Positions 1 through 12,637 of a stretch of 64,000 nt of DNA are shown in pieces. Below the pieces are notes generated by a model. That model saw nothing but the letters and a program-made list of their open reading frames with translations. It made no database searches and was not told the origin of the DNA. Position 1 is the stretch's first letter; every line of letters begins with the position of its first letter. The stretch lies in assembly GCA_963691705.1 (NCBI GenBank), contig OY829544.1:41437917-41501916 (forward strand). Direction: 5' to 3'. A program made the position numbers and the translations under genes. This DNA comes from Viola odorata (Eukaryota > Streptophyta > Magnoliopsida > Malpighiales > Violaceae).

Positions 1-98
1 CCCTTCTCCCATTTAGTTGGAAAAGTGACATCAGCACCCACTCCTACCAGCAAATTAGTGAAAGTAAAAGAATTGAATGAAACAGTTTCGTGCCTCAC

Positions 99-3000
99 CT
101 ATACTCAAAAAGTTGCTGTTTAGAATGGAAACCAGAATACTAGATATTTGTTTGCTCCCATCCTTCTTTTGCTGCAAGTTCTCAGGTGGTGAACTGACAT
201 TCTCAGGACAGGCAAAATCCAAAAAATCCCTCTGGAAAGATGCAATTTCAAACCATATCCCAGAGGGAAATCTTCTCCGTCTCACCAACCACAGGAAAAT
301 TTCAAAAAAAGGTGTAACATGGATGATACAAATAAGGACCTCAATCAACATACTTATAAGAGTGATGGCTGTATTCAATATCGAGAAGAAAATATAGAAG
401 GCAGAAGTTGTTGGCAAAAGAAGTAAAAGCGTGGTAAACAGAAGAGAACCAACAATGTGTTGCTTCACAGTGTAGTCATAGCTATCTAATCTTTGACGAA
501 GAGGATTCCACTTCCGGCCCCTGTCAACATTTCAGGGACCACGTGAGCAAGATGAACAAAAGAAACAAAGTAATAACTAATAGATAAAAAATCATGGTTA
601 GCATAAACTATATACACTACTTAAATCTAAATATCTAATACCAAAATGCAAATACAGGTACAAATACAAGTTGTTCCTTCAAGTATAGCCAGGTTGCCCA
701 AAAATGAAGGTTGCAGCAATTATCTCAACAAACCAAATATTAACACTTATCCTTTTTAAAATAACTTTTAATCAATTAAGAATGACAAGGGAAGCATAAA
801 ACTGTGGAAAATTTCAGAAACCAGCGATGAAGTCCTTCTTAGTAATTGAGAGACGTACTTAAAAGCTACCTATTCCCATGTGTTTTTTCATCATAGTCGC
901 ATATAATCTGAGGTTGTGTAAGTGGCTTCAATTAAATGTTTTGATCAATTACCAGAGAAAACTGTAATAGGGGTCAGAAAATGAGCAGATATAATTACAA
1001 AGGCTCTAACAGTGTGTATACGAGAGAGAATATGTGGGGGGGTGAGCGTGTGAGCATGTGCCTAAAAGAAGCTTTTCTGTTGTCTGCATTACCCAAGCTG
1101 CACCATCACGTATTGCACATCAACTCAATGAGTTATTTGACAATAAAAGCTTTCATTTCAGAATTCTCTAATACATTAAAGTCCCCACCTGAAAAGACGC
1201 CACAGTGATGATAATGCCTGTATCTGCCATGAATATAAGAGGGAAAGCACCTGATGAAGAGTCGACACATGTAACGTTAATAGGGAAACCATGTCTATGA
1301 TCAAACCAGCAGGAACAGTCACCCCAAAAAGAATTCCCAACACAGCAAGTCCTCTGATGAAATAAATGAAAAGGAACCCAATGAAGACCCAGAGAGTGGA
1401 CCAGATTTGTACTGCATTCAGAGAAATCATTCCAAGAACTGTTGCCAGTTCTGTGTTCAACTTGAAACCAGCTGGTACTCCCATCAACCACACACAACCA
1501 GATCGCAACAACTCATTCGTAACGGCATTGGCAAAGGCAAAGATCAATAAGCAAACTGATTCTGCATGAAATAACAATGCCAAGCCAATCAAATTTCCCA
1601 AAAGAAGATCAACTGCTAAACTTGACCACATAGAATTCCTCTGTAATGCAGCTTTCTCTTCATATTCCACGCATGATTGCAACCTTACAAATCAATAGAG
1701 CAACATATAAAACCAAAATCAAAATGGAAAGCAAGACAAAGGTACTTTGCAGCAAAAATGACCAAAAATATCACGTGAAAAGGTAAATTGAAATTTGGCT
1801 CACTTTTTGAAACGCCAAGAAAATGTGCAATAAGAGGATAAATCATGCTTATTAAGTATCAGGATAAACTATAGGGAAATAGCAAAATCTTTTTGGCAGT
1901 AGAACATAAACACTAAATAAGACTTCTCTGCTAAGTAAAAATGATGTTAAACTAAACAATCATTAATGATGGTACATACTCATTAATAGCTATATCTGTC
2001 CAAGACATGGCTTTGAACATTAAAATGAGTAAAGAATTCCACAAAAAGTGGCATTAAAACATAGTATGAATAAAGAATTTGGAACCACCTAAAGCTATTA
2101 GCTTGAAGAAAGATCGGCCAATATAAGATCTGACGACAGTAGATTTGGATATTTGTCAATGTAGTACAAAATACTGCTGCTGATGTATCGTACAACCATG
2201 TTTTTGCTCCAAAATTTGAAAATCCACGGGACAACTGAAGAATGACATAGAAGAGAGTGGAAACTGATGCCACAAAAATGGCCAATGCATGCTGTGCTAG
2301 AAGCCTGAAGATACAAGGAAAAGAGTCATTAACTCACGTGAACAAAAGCAGGGTGAGGTAAAACCAATAAATTCTGACAGATTGTACATTACATGAGAGA
2401 AATTCTAGCAGAAGGTCTGTTTGAGCCCAAATGTCTCTGAATGACTATTTCAGCAGATGAAGTACAATTGATTGCCAAAATGACAGTATCCTGCAGAAGG
2501 AAAAATCCAAAAGCAACTCAGCAACTCAGCAGATTGGCAAATGCTCGGATTAAGCAACATGAATCTAGCAAATTCTTATACCAATTCAAACAGTGGCTGT
2601 TTTTTGTGAAGCTCGTGAACCCACTGGGGTTTTTTCTGAGAGGATATCACTTTATCAGAAGAATTCCGCAAATTCAATGAGAAATGGTGCATACCGTACT
2701 TAGGAATTTCATAAACTATCACCTAAAGTTGGTCAGACAACAAGAAACATAAGAAGATTGAATACAGCAGCCAATTACAAAAAAAAAAAAAACCAAAAGT
2801 TTTAGTGATCATGACTTACATACGTGGACATCGCATTGAAACCAAACCCGTCCACTCCAGTGAATGTGATGCAAATTAGGAACCCAACGAATGTCTTTAC
2901 CATGCTTTCGACAAGAATCATATAAAAGCTGGATCCAGTGCCCGCTTTTAACAGAATCTTCCAGACATTGTTCCACAAAACCATCAAGTTTACTACATCC

Positions 3001-3513
3001 ACAATTTTCTTTGACCATATTCTCCTTCCTATTAGTGGTAGAGCCTGTGACAAGGGTAAATGGCTTTTTCCAATTACTCTCTTCCATCCCAACGTTCAAT
3101 ATGTTGTCATTACTGCCACAATATGGAGCTGAATGACCCAGTAGAGTAAACATTGACTTGTCCTGTAGAAACACAGGCATTTTCCCATTTGCCTCGTCGA
3201 TAATTTGCTGCAAGTAAACCAAACACCCAATTCCATTTTTTAAATTTGGAAAAATAAATTGAACTAATGAAGAAAAGTAAACAGTGAAATGAACTCACAC
3301 GAAACAAAGTTAGAATGGACAAAAGGTGTTCGATTACTGTACCTGGAGACTAGACTGGCTATGGGAAAGTGAGGTTTCGTGGAAAGCGCAAGCAACGACG
3401 ATATCAATGGAATCTGGAGAGCAAGATAAGAACCAGCCGAACAAGAAGCCATGGGGAGAGTGCTCACTCGAAGCAAGCTGTTTGGGCCACCAAATCCTGC
3501 ATTTTCTTGTCAT
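99..3513 (-). CDS. GPI1: GPI1/PIG-Q, GPI-GlcNAc transferase subunit (partial, 3' end outside window)
   Basis: This gene encodes the Gpi1/PIG-Q subunit of the ER-membrane complex that adds GlcNAc to phosphatidylinositol, the first step of GPI-anchor synthesis. Exons on the minus strand, read from GT/AG sites and frame: 3513-3343, 3207-2824, 2722-2582, 2490-2393, 2304-2089, 1683-1189 and 520-99. All junctions stay in frame and give about 642 codons before the edge. The start at 3513 begins MTRKCRIWWPK. An upstream in-frame ATG (3555) is possible but less likely. The N-terminal half is soluble and includes VIVYEIPKYGMHHFSL. The C-terminal half is a hydrophobic multi-span region typical of the Gpi1 family (SMWSSLAVDLLLGNLIGLAL; FTTLLLLLPTTSAFY). 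The donor after 99 (GTGAGG) shows that at least one more exon lies beyond position 1. The family call is from recalled motifs. There is no sign of a break. Confidence 0.9.
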
Positions 3514-4933
3514 GTTTGTGCAATCTGGAATCAAATGCGCAAACCTATAATACAACAGAACCCATGCAAGGGGAGGCGGATCATGACAGCTTCGCCTCTC
3601 CTAGTAGCAGCTCGGAAGAACCTTTCGGGGAGTGAAGGTGAGGGTTCTGATTAGTGATTTCTGAAGATGGAGGGAGGTGAGAGAATGGGCGACGCACGGT
3701 CGAGCGGAGAACACGAGCAAACCCCTCCTCACTGTAGGCCGCAGAGGCGCATGGTTGATGGGCCGGCTTTTCCTTGGGCCATTGAATGTTTATCGGTGTT
3801 CGGCCCGTTACTGGGTCTATTCTTAAGCGGAGGCCCGAATTTTTCAGATCTTGCGTCAAGGTTTAAACTTTAAAGTAACTAAGATAAAGAAATGCCTACA
3901 TTTATTTAAAAACAATTAACAAGTGTTTTCTAAAATAATGTTTTTTAATATCACCGATATATTACACGCAAATTTTTTATAATATTTTACATTTTAATTT
4001 TATAAATTAGTAACTGTGATATAAAATGTTGTTATACATGTGTTGTTTTTTTTTATGATACTTTCTTTTATTAGATAAAAAGTTAGGTTTCATGTTTAAA
4101 TTTTATCTTAATTTATATCGTGTAGGACAATACTATATCTATTCATTCATGTAGTCAGTGTTATGTAATATAATATGTACTCTTTTTTTTTTAAAGATTT
4201 TAACTATAGAATAAAACTAATTATATTTGCACTAGGTAAATCTAATTAGAAAATATCGTGAGGTTAAATCAATAAAAACTGATGTTTTAAGGACCGGACT
4301 GAGACATTAAACTAAAAAAAAAAAGGGTTTAAAATTTAAAAGTTTAACCGAGATTTAACTAAAATTCGACTATAAACATAGGATAAAATTTTTCTATATG
4401 TGCATATACAAAATATTTTTTGACATAAAATTTAAATTTGTATTATTTTGTTTCAAATCCCATGTCAAAAGTTCAATATACCAACAAAAGTAAAAAGAAG
4501 TTAGAAGGAAACTAAGTACCACATCGCTAAAAAGAAAAATAAGGAAATTGTTGGAAGAATCTTTATAACAGCAAAGGAGGACACGCTTCCTTCGGCAAGA
4601 TGTGCTTGATTTAAAGGGCCCAATAGGTTTTAAAAGTAGACGCCCGTTGAGTGTAAAAAACAAATTGGGCTGGAATAAACCTTAAAACTTGGACCGCAAA
4701 GACCGCTAGAACGAGACTTATGAAAAATAAATACAACTTATAATTAGCTACAAAAAGACTGCAAAACATTAGAGTTTAACATTTAAGTAGTAAAAGGTTC
4801 CTAGTAAAAGGTGAAGCAAGTTATGATTCATAAGTATTTGATCATTGATGCATAAATATTCATCCCTAATCTACATAGTTGATATAGAATTGAGTTACGT
4901 TTGGAATTCTTACTTCCTCCTATTTCAAATCAC
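3514..4933. other. Upstream flank of GPI1, no gene
   Basis: This stretch runs from the GPI1 start to the Harbinger-like element. The first 350 bases are less AT-rich and probably hold the GPI1 promoter and 5' UTR, although I could not pick out a clear TATA box. The rest is AT-rich, with homopolymer runs and no supported ORF. Confidence 0.5.
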
Positions 4934-4936
4934 TTA

Positions 4937-5989
4937 GGGGGTGTTTGGTATCAAATCATTAATAGAGTTCAATTCATTTCATTAATAGAGTTCAATTAGA
5001 ATTCTATTAATGAATGAATTCTAGTGATTGGTATGACAATGTAAAATTGAAAAAATTCAATTGAATTGAAATGAACATATTGTTTGGTTTGATAAAAAAT
5101 TGATTTCATTTTAATTATTTGACCATTATATCCCTAAATTAAAATTTACCCATAAAATTAAAAAAAAAATCATAAAATTGATAATCATACACAATTGTTA
5201 TGCTAAGCTCAAACATTAATTTTATATTTATCTTCATCTTAAAATGCCAAAAACATTTTTTCCACCTATATTTTTATTACTTTATTTTATTTATTTTAAA
5301 AATAGTATGCAGGCAAAATAAATATTGGGCCCAGAATGAGCACCCAGCCCATTCTCTATTTCCCTTTACTCTAAAACCCTAGGGTTCACTGCACCCATTA
5401 CCGTCTCCCATAGATATTTCTACTCTTCCATTTGCTTCTGTTTCTCTTCTCTCTCCTCTTTTCTCCTTTCACACTTTTATTTCTTTCCTTGGGCAAGCAG
5501 TGAGATCGTGAGCTTGTGATGGGTGAGGCGACTGGGCAGATCGGCAGCAGAGCAGCGGCAGCAACGACGGCGTAGCGAGCAGCGACCGACAGTGGAGGTG
5601 GGCGATGATGGGAAAGGATTTGCAGCGGCTTGTGGTGGCTGGGTCGTGGTGATGATTGATGGTTGTGATGAATTCGGTGATGAGGTGATGGTGATGGATG
5701 GTCGGCTGTAGTGTTGATCGGAGCAGATGAAGATTTGGCCTGGTGCTTTGGCAAATGGTAGGTTTTAGACGGAGTAATTTTGGAATAGGATAATTAATAA
5801 TTAAAAAATTGATTGAATTCCTCCACAATCTCACCTATTTGTGCAAGAATTCTCACCTTCTTTAATTTTTCAGATTCAATTCACAAAGAATTGAATTCTT
5901 TTTTAAAATATCATAACAATCACAAAATTTGTTATGATTTCAGTTTAAATGAATTGAATTCTATCAAAAATTTGATACCAATCAGGCCC
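4937..5989. mobile_element. Non-autonomous PIF/Harbinger-like element with GC-rich cargo
   Basis: The element is 1053 bp with imperfect terminal inverted repeats of about 43 bp; the two ends share TTGGTATCAAAT and TTCAATTCATTT. It is flanked by TTA on both sides (4934-4936 and 5990-5992), the TWA-type target duplication of PIF/Harbinger (Tourist) elements. There is no transposase ORF. Subterminal DNA is rich in GAATTGAATTC words. The centre (about 5340-5770) is quite different: it has AAACCCTAGGGTT (telo-box type), a pyrimidine-rich leader-like stretch and a GC-rich purine-biased block. This could be a captured promoter and 5' end of a host gene. The block encodes short ORFs on both strands that resemble no family I recognise. 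Confidence 0.8.
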
Positions 5990-5992
5990 TTA

Positions 5993-8682
5993 AAGAATCG
6001 CTCTAAAAGATGATCCGAATCAACTAGCACTTTATTGGTTAAACGATTTACTAAATTGATTGATCTTGATTAAGGGACGAAAACTCTTGACCAAGACACA
6101 TGGGTTGTCAATCGAGGCTTAACCAAACTATTTGTTCACCTCGCTTGTCAATCGGGGTATAACCGGAATATTTGTTCTCTTTAGCTTGTAAGAGCTAGTT
6201 GTCTACTTTTAATCTTTCCAGTCCGTAAGTGGCCCAAAAATTATCATAACCTTCAAGAATAACTATTACTATTCAAATTAAAATCTAACTTGATTAGACA
6301 TAAACCTAATAATGATAGCTTTGACAAGCAATTAGAGAAAACGGATATGCAAACAAAAAAATTAAGAAGAGCAATTAGATCTCACAAATGCATAAAATCA
6401 TAAATTTAGTTGTCTTTACTAGGAATGAAAAAATTAACTAGAACTAAAAGACATAATTAAAATTTACAAAAATAAACGTCTCCTCTCTTATCTTAGGATG
6501 AAGACGAAGAGGAGAAAAACAATTCAAAATCTTTAAAAGATAAAATCAAACAGAGGTCAAAGTCATTCTCTGAGAAAAATGAGGAAGAGATTAAATAGAG
6601 TTTTTCTCCCTTATTTATCTCTCAGAAAAATAATAAAATAATAAATTCAAAATTGGAATTGTATCTAATCTTCTATTCTAATGAAACTTCTAGGTTGAAT
6701 TTTATCCGAAAACTTGCTAGAATGAATCCCAACACGCTTCTACTTTTTCTTTTTCTTTTTAAATCTCTCAACTGGTGGGTTTTATCTCTTGGATAAATCA
6801 TATCTTTTATTGTGGAGGTAAAATAAGCCAAATCCTGAAATTGGAGCTTCCATGATGTAAAAACGTGTTTTCTTTCTTATCCAGAAATCCATCTCGCGCC
6901 GCTGCTTTCTTCGTCAAGAGTGATGTTTCTTGACCCAAAATTATTTCTTGGCCAAGTTTCCAATTTTGGTCATTTCTGCTCCTTTCTCTTCAAAGCTCAT
7001 CTCCAGAGTTATTTTATGCAAAAATGAGGGAAATTGACTTTAATAAGCAGTATTACTATCTAAATTTTATGAAAATAAATAATTAAAATGACCACAATAA
7101 GCATACGATCAGTTATCCGGTTTATTAGAGGTTTTCCTGACCAGAGGGACGATCGGTATCTGGTTTTACGATCCGGACCTAAGAACAAAGATAAAAATAT
7201 ATACAAAAAATATCGCTTTAATTAAGAGAGATTCCTTCTATCGAGTTGGCGTTTTTTCCGCCATTGTGCTTACGGTTGCTTCTCGTTCATTCATTATTTT
7301 ATGAACTGTACGATGCAAATCCTCTGGCGTCATTAATTATATGATTTTTCTTTATTGTGCTTCAATTCGCTCTTAGCTATCACGGTTTGGGTCGTCAAAG
7401 TGTCTCGTATATAGCGGGGAACTATTTCTATGACGGATGCCTTGGTCAACTCTAGCTTCACAATTCAAGAGCAACTCCATTGGTTGAAGAGATGCTCCTA
7501 ACAGGGCGGGAGCCTCTTGGAGACCTAGGGGGTCAAACGTTTTGCTTATTCCATAATAACCCCTAAAACTCTACTCTTATTTATTAATCCTTCATATTTG
7601 AGCCCCTGAAATTTTTAATTTTTCTATAACAATCCTTAAAGGTATATTATTTTTTCACTTTTCATTCATATTCACAACCCCTAAATTTAATTTTTTTACA
7701 TAATAGTCCTTAAATTTTATTCTTTTTCTTTATTTCTCTTTTCTTTTGACCCCTAAAAAATATTAATCTTATTTGCCCCTCTAAAAAAAACTTCACCCAA
7801 TTTCCCCGCTGCTTTCTAACATTTCTCTGTGTTCTTGATTATTCACTGGATAACTTAGTTATCCTAAGAATTTGAATTTTTTTCTTAAGAAAAAAATCTA
7901 CAAAAGACATAATCAAAATTAATTAATATTTCTATAGCAAAAGAGGAAGCGCTATAATGCACGACACTATTTTCATAAGGGCTACAGTCTCCGTACTCGT
8001 AAAAAAAATTCAATTAAACCCAAACGATAATATAAAGCCTAAATATTCATATTATTTAGAGATTTAAAATTAATATATAACCTTAAAAAAAAATTAAGCC
8101 CACAAAGTGGCCAAATATCCTAGTTTTTTTTTAATCCGAAAATAATTGCACGTTTAGCAAATTTAGGCGCCATGTTATTTGCAACATCAAAGCTTTAAAT
8201 AGCAAAAAAACAAACAAATAATTCGTATAGGATGTTCCTTTTCTTTTCCTTCCTTATTGTCCACTTTTTTTTTCCGTCAAAAAAGAAACGCCGGTTCTTG
8301 CCGTTGAACGAGGTGGTCGTGTCAACAAATGACCCAGCATTTAGTGTGTCTAAGACTCAAAGTAGTGGCTATGTAGTGGGCTTTGTACAAATTCTCCGTC
8401 GGCGGTCAATATTTAAAATATTAATGGGCCTTGTCTTTATGGGTTTTTCGTCTTAGCTCATAATTGTTCAAATTCTTTCCAGATTCTTTTTCCATTTAAA
8501 AGAAAAAATATCAATAGATTAACCAATCAATCTCAGCCGTTAGATTTTTCTTGAAGCCCAAGTGTGCTCGGGCATTTTTTTCCCTGGAAACAAGGAACGT
8601 ACACGAAAAGTTGGCTTCTTTGCTTTTGTTTCTTTTCTTCCTTCTATAGCCGAATTTTGCAGAAAAAAATTAACCAGCAGCC
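5993..8682. other. Intergenic spacer upstream of AOX, no gene seen
   Basis: AT-rich DNA with many poly-A and poly-T runs. Possible decayed repeat material lies around 7090-7550, where GC content rises, but no termini were found. The last 200-450 bases probably contain the AOX promoter and leader. I could not assign a TATA box with confidence. Confidence 0.4.
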
Positions 8683-10559
8683 ATGAATCAGTTGGTGGTG
8701 AGGTCGGGTGCGGCGCGAAACCTCTTGAGCAGCAGCCGTTACACCTTTGGCTTGACGCATGGAGTGGCGCCGTTGTGGAGGATGACGGTGTTGATGAGCA
8801 CGGATGCGGCGGCGGTGATGCCTGAGAAGAAGACATCAGAAGCTAAGAAAACGACGGAAACTGATGCCGTTGCGAGCTATTGGGGCATTTCAAAACGCAA
8901 AATTACTAGAGAAGATGGAACAGAGTGGCCATGGAACTGCTTCATGGTAATTAAAGGAACTTGTATATGCTGTATTTTTTTCTCCTTTTTGATAGAATTT
9001 TGAAATTAACAAAAACGATATGCTATTTCTTGTTTTGTAGCCATGGGAGACGTACAAGTCGAACACGGGCATAGATCTGAAGAAGCATCACGTGCCGACC
9101 ACTTTCCTGGATAAAGTAGCCTATAGAACTGTTAAAATCTTGAGAGTGCCCACTGATATTTTCTTTCAGGTTTGCTCTGTTCTTTTTAATTTCTTTTTTT
9201 AATTAGCAGATAAAAATTGTAAGTTAGGAGTTTCGGATTTGAGCTATAAGTAGAGATTGATCAAGTATTAAGTTGGTATTAGTCCTATAATTTTGTAGAT
9301 TTGAGGATATTTGTGATTTAGACCCTAAAGTTATCAATTAGTAGAGTTTGATCCAGTAATTATACCAAACAAAATTGAGTTAAGTTGTGGCATTTTCTAA
9401 ACAAGTAACAGATTGAAAAGAAAACCACTACTAGCTACTTCATTAATTAAGTGTGTATATAGAATTTGATGTGTGTATGTATGCATACATTTTGCAGAGA
9501 AGGTATGGATGCAGAGCAGTGATGTTGGAAACAGTTGCTGCTGTTCCTGGATTGGTGGGAGGGATGTTGCTCCACTTGAGGTCATTGCGCAAGTTTGAGC
9601 AGAGTGGTGGTTGGATTAAGGCCTTGCTCGAGGAAGCAGAGAACGAGAGGATGCATTTGATGACAATGGTGGAGCTTGTGCAGCCCAAATGGTATGAGAG
9701 GCTTCTGGTGATTACTGTGCAGGGAGTTTTCTTCAATGCATTCTTTGCTCTTTATATGGCTTCTCCTAAACTTGCTCATAGAGTTGTTGGGTATTTGGAG
9801 GAAGAGGCTATACATTCGTATACAGAGTATTTGAAAGATATCAAAGATGGTAAGATTGAAAATGTTCCTGCCCCTGAAATTGCAATTGACTACTGGAGGC
9901 TTGGTAAGGATGCAACCCTGGAGGATGTTATCACTGTGATCCGCGCCGATGAAGCTCATCATCGCGATGTCAATCACTTTGCTTCTGTGAGTATAATTCT
10001 GTTGATTACAATTGGCATTTCATGCTTTTTCTTTGGTTTATACATGCATAAAGTTTCATGAATAGTATGATTTTTCATGTTAGCTGTAGGAAACATTTTT
10101 CTTACATCATTAGTATATAGGTCACCTACCCTTTTACCACCCACCCCACTAGCTAGCTTGAACCCAATATTTCAAGGCATGGGTCACATGCACTATGTTG
10201 TTTTAGTTTTTTACTGCAGCGCGCGGCTTGTTCTAGAAAGCTGGAACCTTGATTTACATATATAATTTGTTCACATACGAACAGTATCGACTTTCTATTG
10301 TGTTGATCATGGAGATACATAAACATGAATAGTTTGTCTTGATTTTGATCGTATATATTAGTTCACTTGAAGAGCTCATCACTTAATATATATCACGCAG
10401 ATTTTGACACGTCAGGTAATATAAAATATTTGTAGAATTTATTAGTATGTAAAGCATTTTACTTTTGTAAACTTACTAATTATTGCCTTTACTACGCAGG
10501 ACATTCATTGTCAAGGTAAAGAACTGAGGGAGGCACCAGCTCCTCTTGGCTACCATTGA
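8683..10559 (+). CDS. AOX: Mitochondrial alternative oxidase (AOX), complete four-exon gene
   Basis: Alternative oxidase is a di-iron ubiquinol oxidase of the inner mitochondrial membrane; it reduces oxygen to water and bypasses complexes III and IV. Exons: 8683-8946, 9041-9169, 9498-9986 and 10500-10559, all phase 0, giving 313 residues. The 3-to-4 exon pattern with a tiny last exon is usual for plant AOX. Di-iron ligand motifs are present: LETVAAVPG (E142), NERMHL (E181, H184), LEEEAIHSY (E232) and [13 protein letters not shown] (E283, H286). Both regulatory cysteines are kept: C86 in WNCF and C136 in RRYGC, 50 residues apart. It ends [13 protein letters not shown]. The N-terminus has an Arg/Ser-rich start that fits a mitochondrial presequence. 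It is somewhat short for the family (usually about 320-350 residues), so the presequence is compact. [11 protein letters not shown] departs from the usual WTVKSLRWPTD. The exact paralogue class (AOX1 or AOX2) is not resolved. Confidence 0.96.
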
Positions 10560-11214
10560 GAGGTATTCTGAGAGTGGCATCTGATCAAAAGAGAGGTACT
10601 TGCAAGCTGCAAGCATGCTTGAGATGAGAGATTATATACGTAATTTCTATCTTCAACTTTGATTGTAATAAGGTTCTGATTATATATTGAGGATTATATT
10701 CCCCAAATTTTGATCCTTTAACGATTAATTCTTGTTTACAAATGGTTAATTAATTGTTTAATTTTAAATTTCTAGTGTATAAAGAAATACTATGTACTAA
10801 TCTAAAATTCAATTCTCTAATTCCCAATTAGAAAAAGAGTATCATTTTTGGAGGATCAAATTCTTCAATAATTTTTGCTAACATTGAAAGATATAAGTAA
10901 TTTTAAACGTGAAAAGTAATATTAAAATTGCATAGATTAATTCCATATTCATAGCACTTAAATGTTGTCGATTTAATCATATATGAATAATTACGTGATG
11001 TAAATATACTTAGTTTTGGTCAGCTTAGAGTCTATTTCCGGTTAGCCTAAAGATGGACACGACATGTAACTGGATGTATTTTGTTTAACATTTATGTGTA
11101 TGGAGTACATGAATTAGGAGGAAATAATTAATGAGGATGCACCCTCTCAGGTTGGCAGCTCGACTCTGGGATTAAGTGGCTTAACGTTACCGACCAGCAT
11201 CCCACAGTGTTAAA
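10560..11214. other. 3' flank of AOX, no gene
   Basis: AOX 3' UTR followed by AT-rich spacer. AATAAGG at about 10667 and AT-rich downstream DNA are compatible with polyadenylation. Nothing else is supported before the target duplication of element A. Confidence 0.4.
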
Positions 11215-11219
11215 AGCAC
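11215..11219. repeat. Target-site duplication of element A, left copy (AGCAC)
   Basis: AGCAC directly precedes the left end of the Tat-lineage element. The same five bases follow its right end at 41916-41920. The copies are 30.7 kb apart and prove that everything between is one insertion with later nested additions. Confidence 0.85.
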
Positions 11220-11731
11220 TAATAATCCTTGATTTGGGGTGAGGACTGTTTTGTAATCTTGCAAGTTGAAGTGGACTGTCTCGCCGCTCCTAAGCCACCT
11301 GCAAAGCGCTGGAGGGGATCTCCGACGTAGAAGCTCTGACGATCAAGTCAGTAAACATGGTGGAAATAGGTATGAGGGGGAACTATCAGGAATAGGTAGG
11401 TATTTGGGCAAAGTTTCAGTATGTGAGTGTGGGTTTGTCTGCATGCTTCTGTATGAAGAGGTGATAGGAGAGTATTTATAGCCTCGCCCTGTGGGTCACC
11501 CTAGACACTTGTCGTTTGGGCTTGGTCAACCATTACCAGTACTTGTCCCTTTACCCGATAGTTTCCTTAGCATGTAATACAAGTAGTATACTTACCTGGT
11601 AGAGCTTTGGTAGAGTCGCTATATAGTCTTGGCTACTGTTGAGGATATATACCGGGAGGTACATATATCGGGACCCATTGTTGGTGATAAAAAGTCGTAA
11701 TTGCCCTTGAGGTGTCTTGTTTGTATTATGA
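11220..11731 (-). repeat. 3' LTR of element A
   Basis: About 512 bp matching 38288-38754 plus 41865-41915. The left edge reads TAATAATCC where the other copy has TGACAATCC. The right edge reads TTATGA where the other copy has TTATCA, so both terminal dinucleotides are mutated here. A TATA-like stretch on the minus strand (about 11470-11480, CTATAAATACTC) fits the LTR promoter. Confidence 0.85.
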
Positions 11732-12031
11732 GAGGCCCAACCGAAAACGAGCCCAAGTGTTTACCAAGGGCTTTTATTATTCTTCCGGAATACTATTTAT
11801 TGATTGACGACGCATTCAATATTTTGAAATCTGCCATAAATGCAGCGTGGGAGGTGATGATTATCCTCGGCATGCGCTGGCTTACGTGGCCTCCTCTCAT
11901 CCATTCAAAACTGAAGTAGTCGTTGGGAGTTGGTGCGACATACCACTTCGAGTTCCACAAAAAACTGTGGTACGAATTTGAAGAGTTGGTACAACAGGCG
12001 CGGGTTGTTTAAAATAATAAATATATGCCAC

Positions 12032-12116
12032 CACGTGTCATCTTCTCATTGGTTCATGCCACATGTCGTCCTCCAATAAGGTGCTCATATGGTAATGAGG
12101 CGTTGTGATATATATA
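12032..12116 (+). promoter_or_regulatory. Promoter-like segment for the antisense ORF of element A
   Basis: In the plus orientation this segment has CACGTG (12032-12037), ATTGG (an inverted CCAAT, 12048-12052), CCAAT (12073-12077) and TATATATA (12109-12116). The order and spacing resemble a plant pol II core promoter. It lies upstream of the plus-strand extra ORF and antisense to the element's own transcript. That it works as a promoter is inference. Confidence 0.5.
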
Positions 12117-12637
12117 GGGTCTGTTTGGCGTTCTGATTCTAGTCCGAAAAGTGCTGTGGCAAAAGTGCTATGGGAAAAGTACTTCTGGAAAAGTTAGTAT
12201 GTTGTTTGATAAACATTTCTTAAAAGTGCTGTGGGAAACGAGAAGTTGTTTTTGGTGTTTGGTAAAACTATAAAAATGAAATAGTTGGAGTATAAAACCC
12301 ATTTTTAAAAAATTAATAAAAATAAGAAAAGTGGATCTATAATTGTTTATCTTGAGATGGAGATTTTATTGTGGTAGTTTTTAATTTATTTTGTTCTATT
12401 ATATAAAGTAAAAAAATGAATTTAAAATGAAAAAAAAGGAGAGAGAGGGTGCAAACGCAGCAACTGCATTTGCCACTGGTATAAATTTCTGCAGTGAGGA
12501 AAGGAGGAGGGCCAAGGCAAAAGCTGAGTAGAGCTTTGTAGAAAGTTGGTTTCCAAAGGTGTTACCAAACACCACTTTCCAGCTTCTTGGTTTTGAAACC
12601 AACTTCTACAAACCAAACCTGTTTCCCAAACAGGCAC
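12117..12637. mobile_element. Possible MITE inserted between TATA box and antisense ORF leader
   Basis: The ends carry short inverted repeats sharing CTGTTTGG (left GGGTCTGTTTGG, right complement GTGCCTGTTTGG). The interior holds repeated GGAAAAGT/AAAAGTGCT words typical of hAT-type MITEs. I found no clean target duplication, so the boundaries are tentative. It sits directly after the TATATATA motif and would displace the transcription start of the downstream ORF. Confidence 0.45.

Noticed and set aside
1168..1569. Additional open frames overlapping GPI1 exon 6 on both strands
   Set aside because: Shadows of the real exon; only the frame with Gpi1-family text joins the other exons.
2802..3092. 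Alternative 96-codon frame over GPI1 exon 2
   Set aside because: The competing frame joins exon 1 and exon 3 at GT/AG sites in phase 0 and reads into the family motif VIVYEIPKYG.
5398..5754. 118-codon minus ORF in the Harbinger-like element
   Set aside because: Pro/Ser/His-rich complement of a GC-rich block; the plus frame is equally open, so there is no coding evidence.
8232..8456. 74-codon plus ORF upstream of AOX
   Set aside because: No resemblance to a family, Phe-rich AT-driven start, and no splice signals linking it to AOX.
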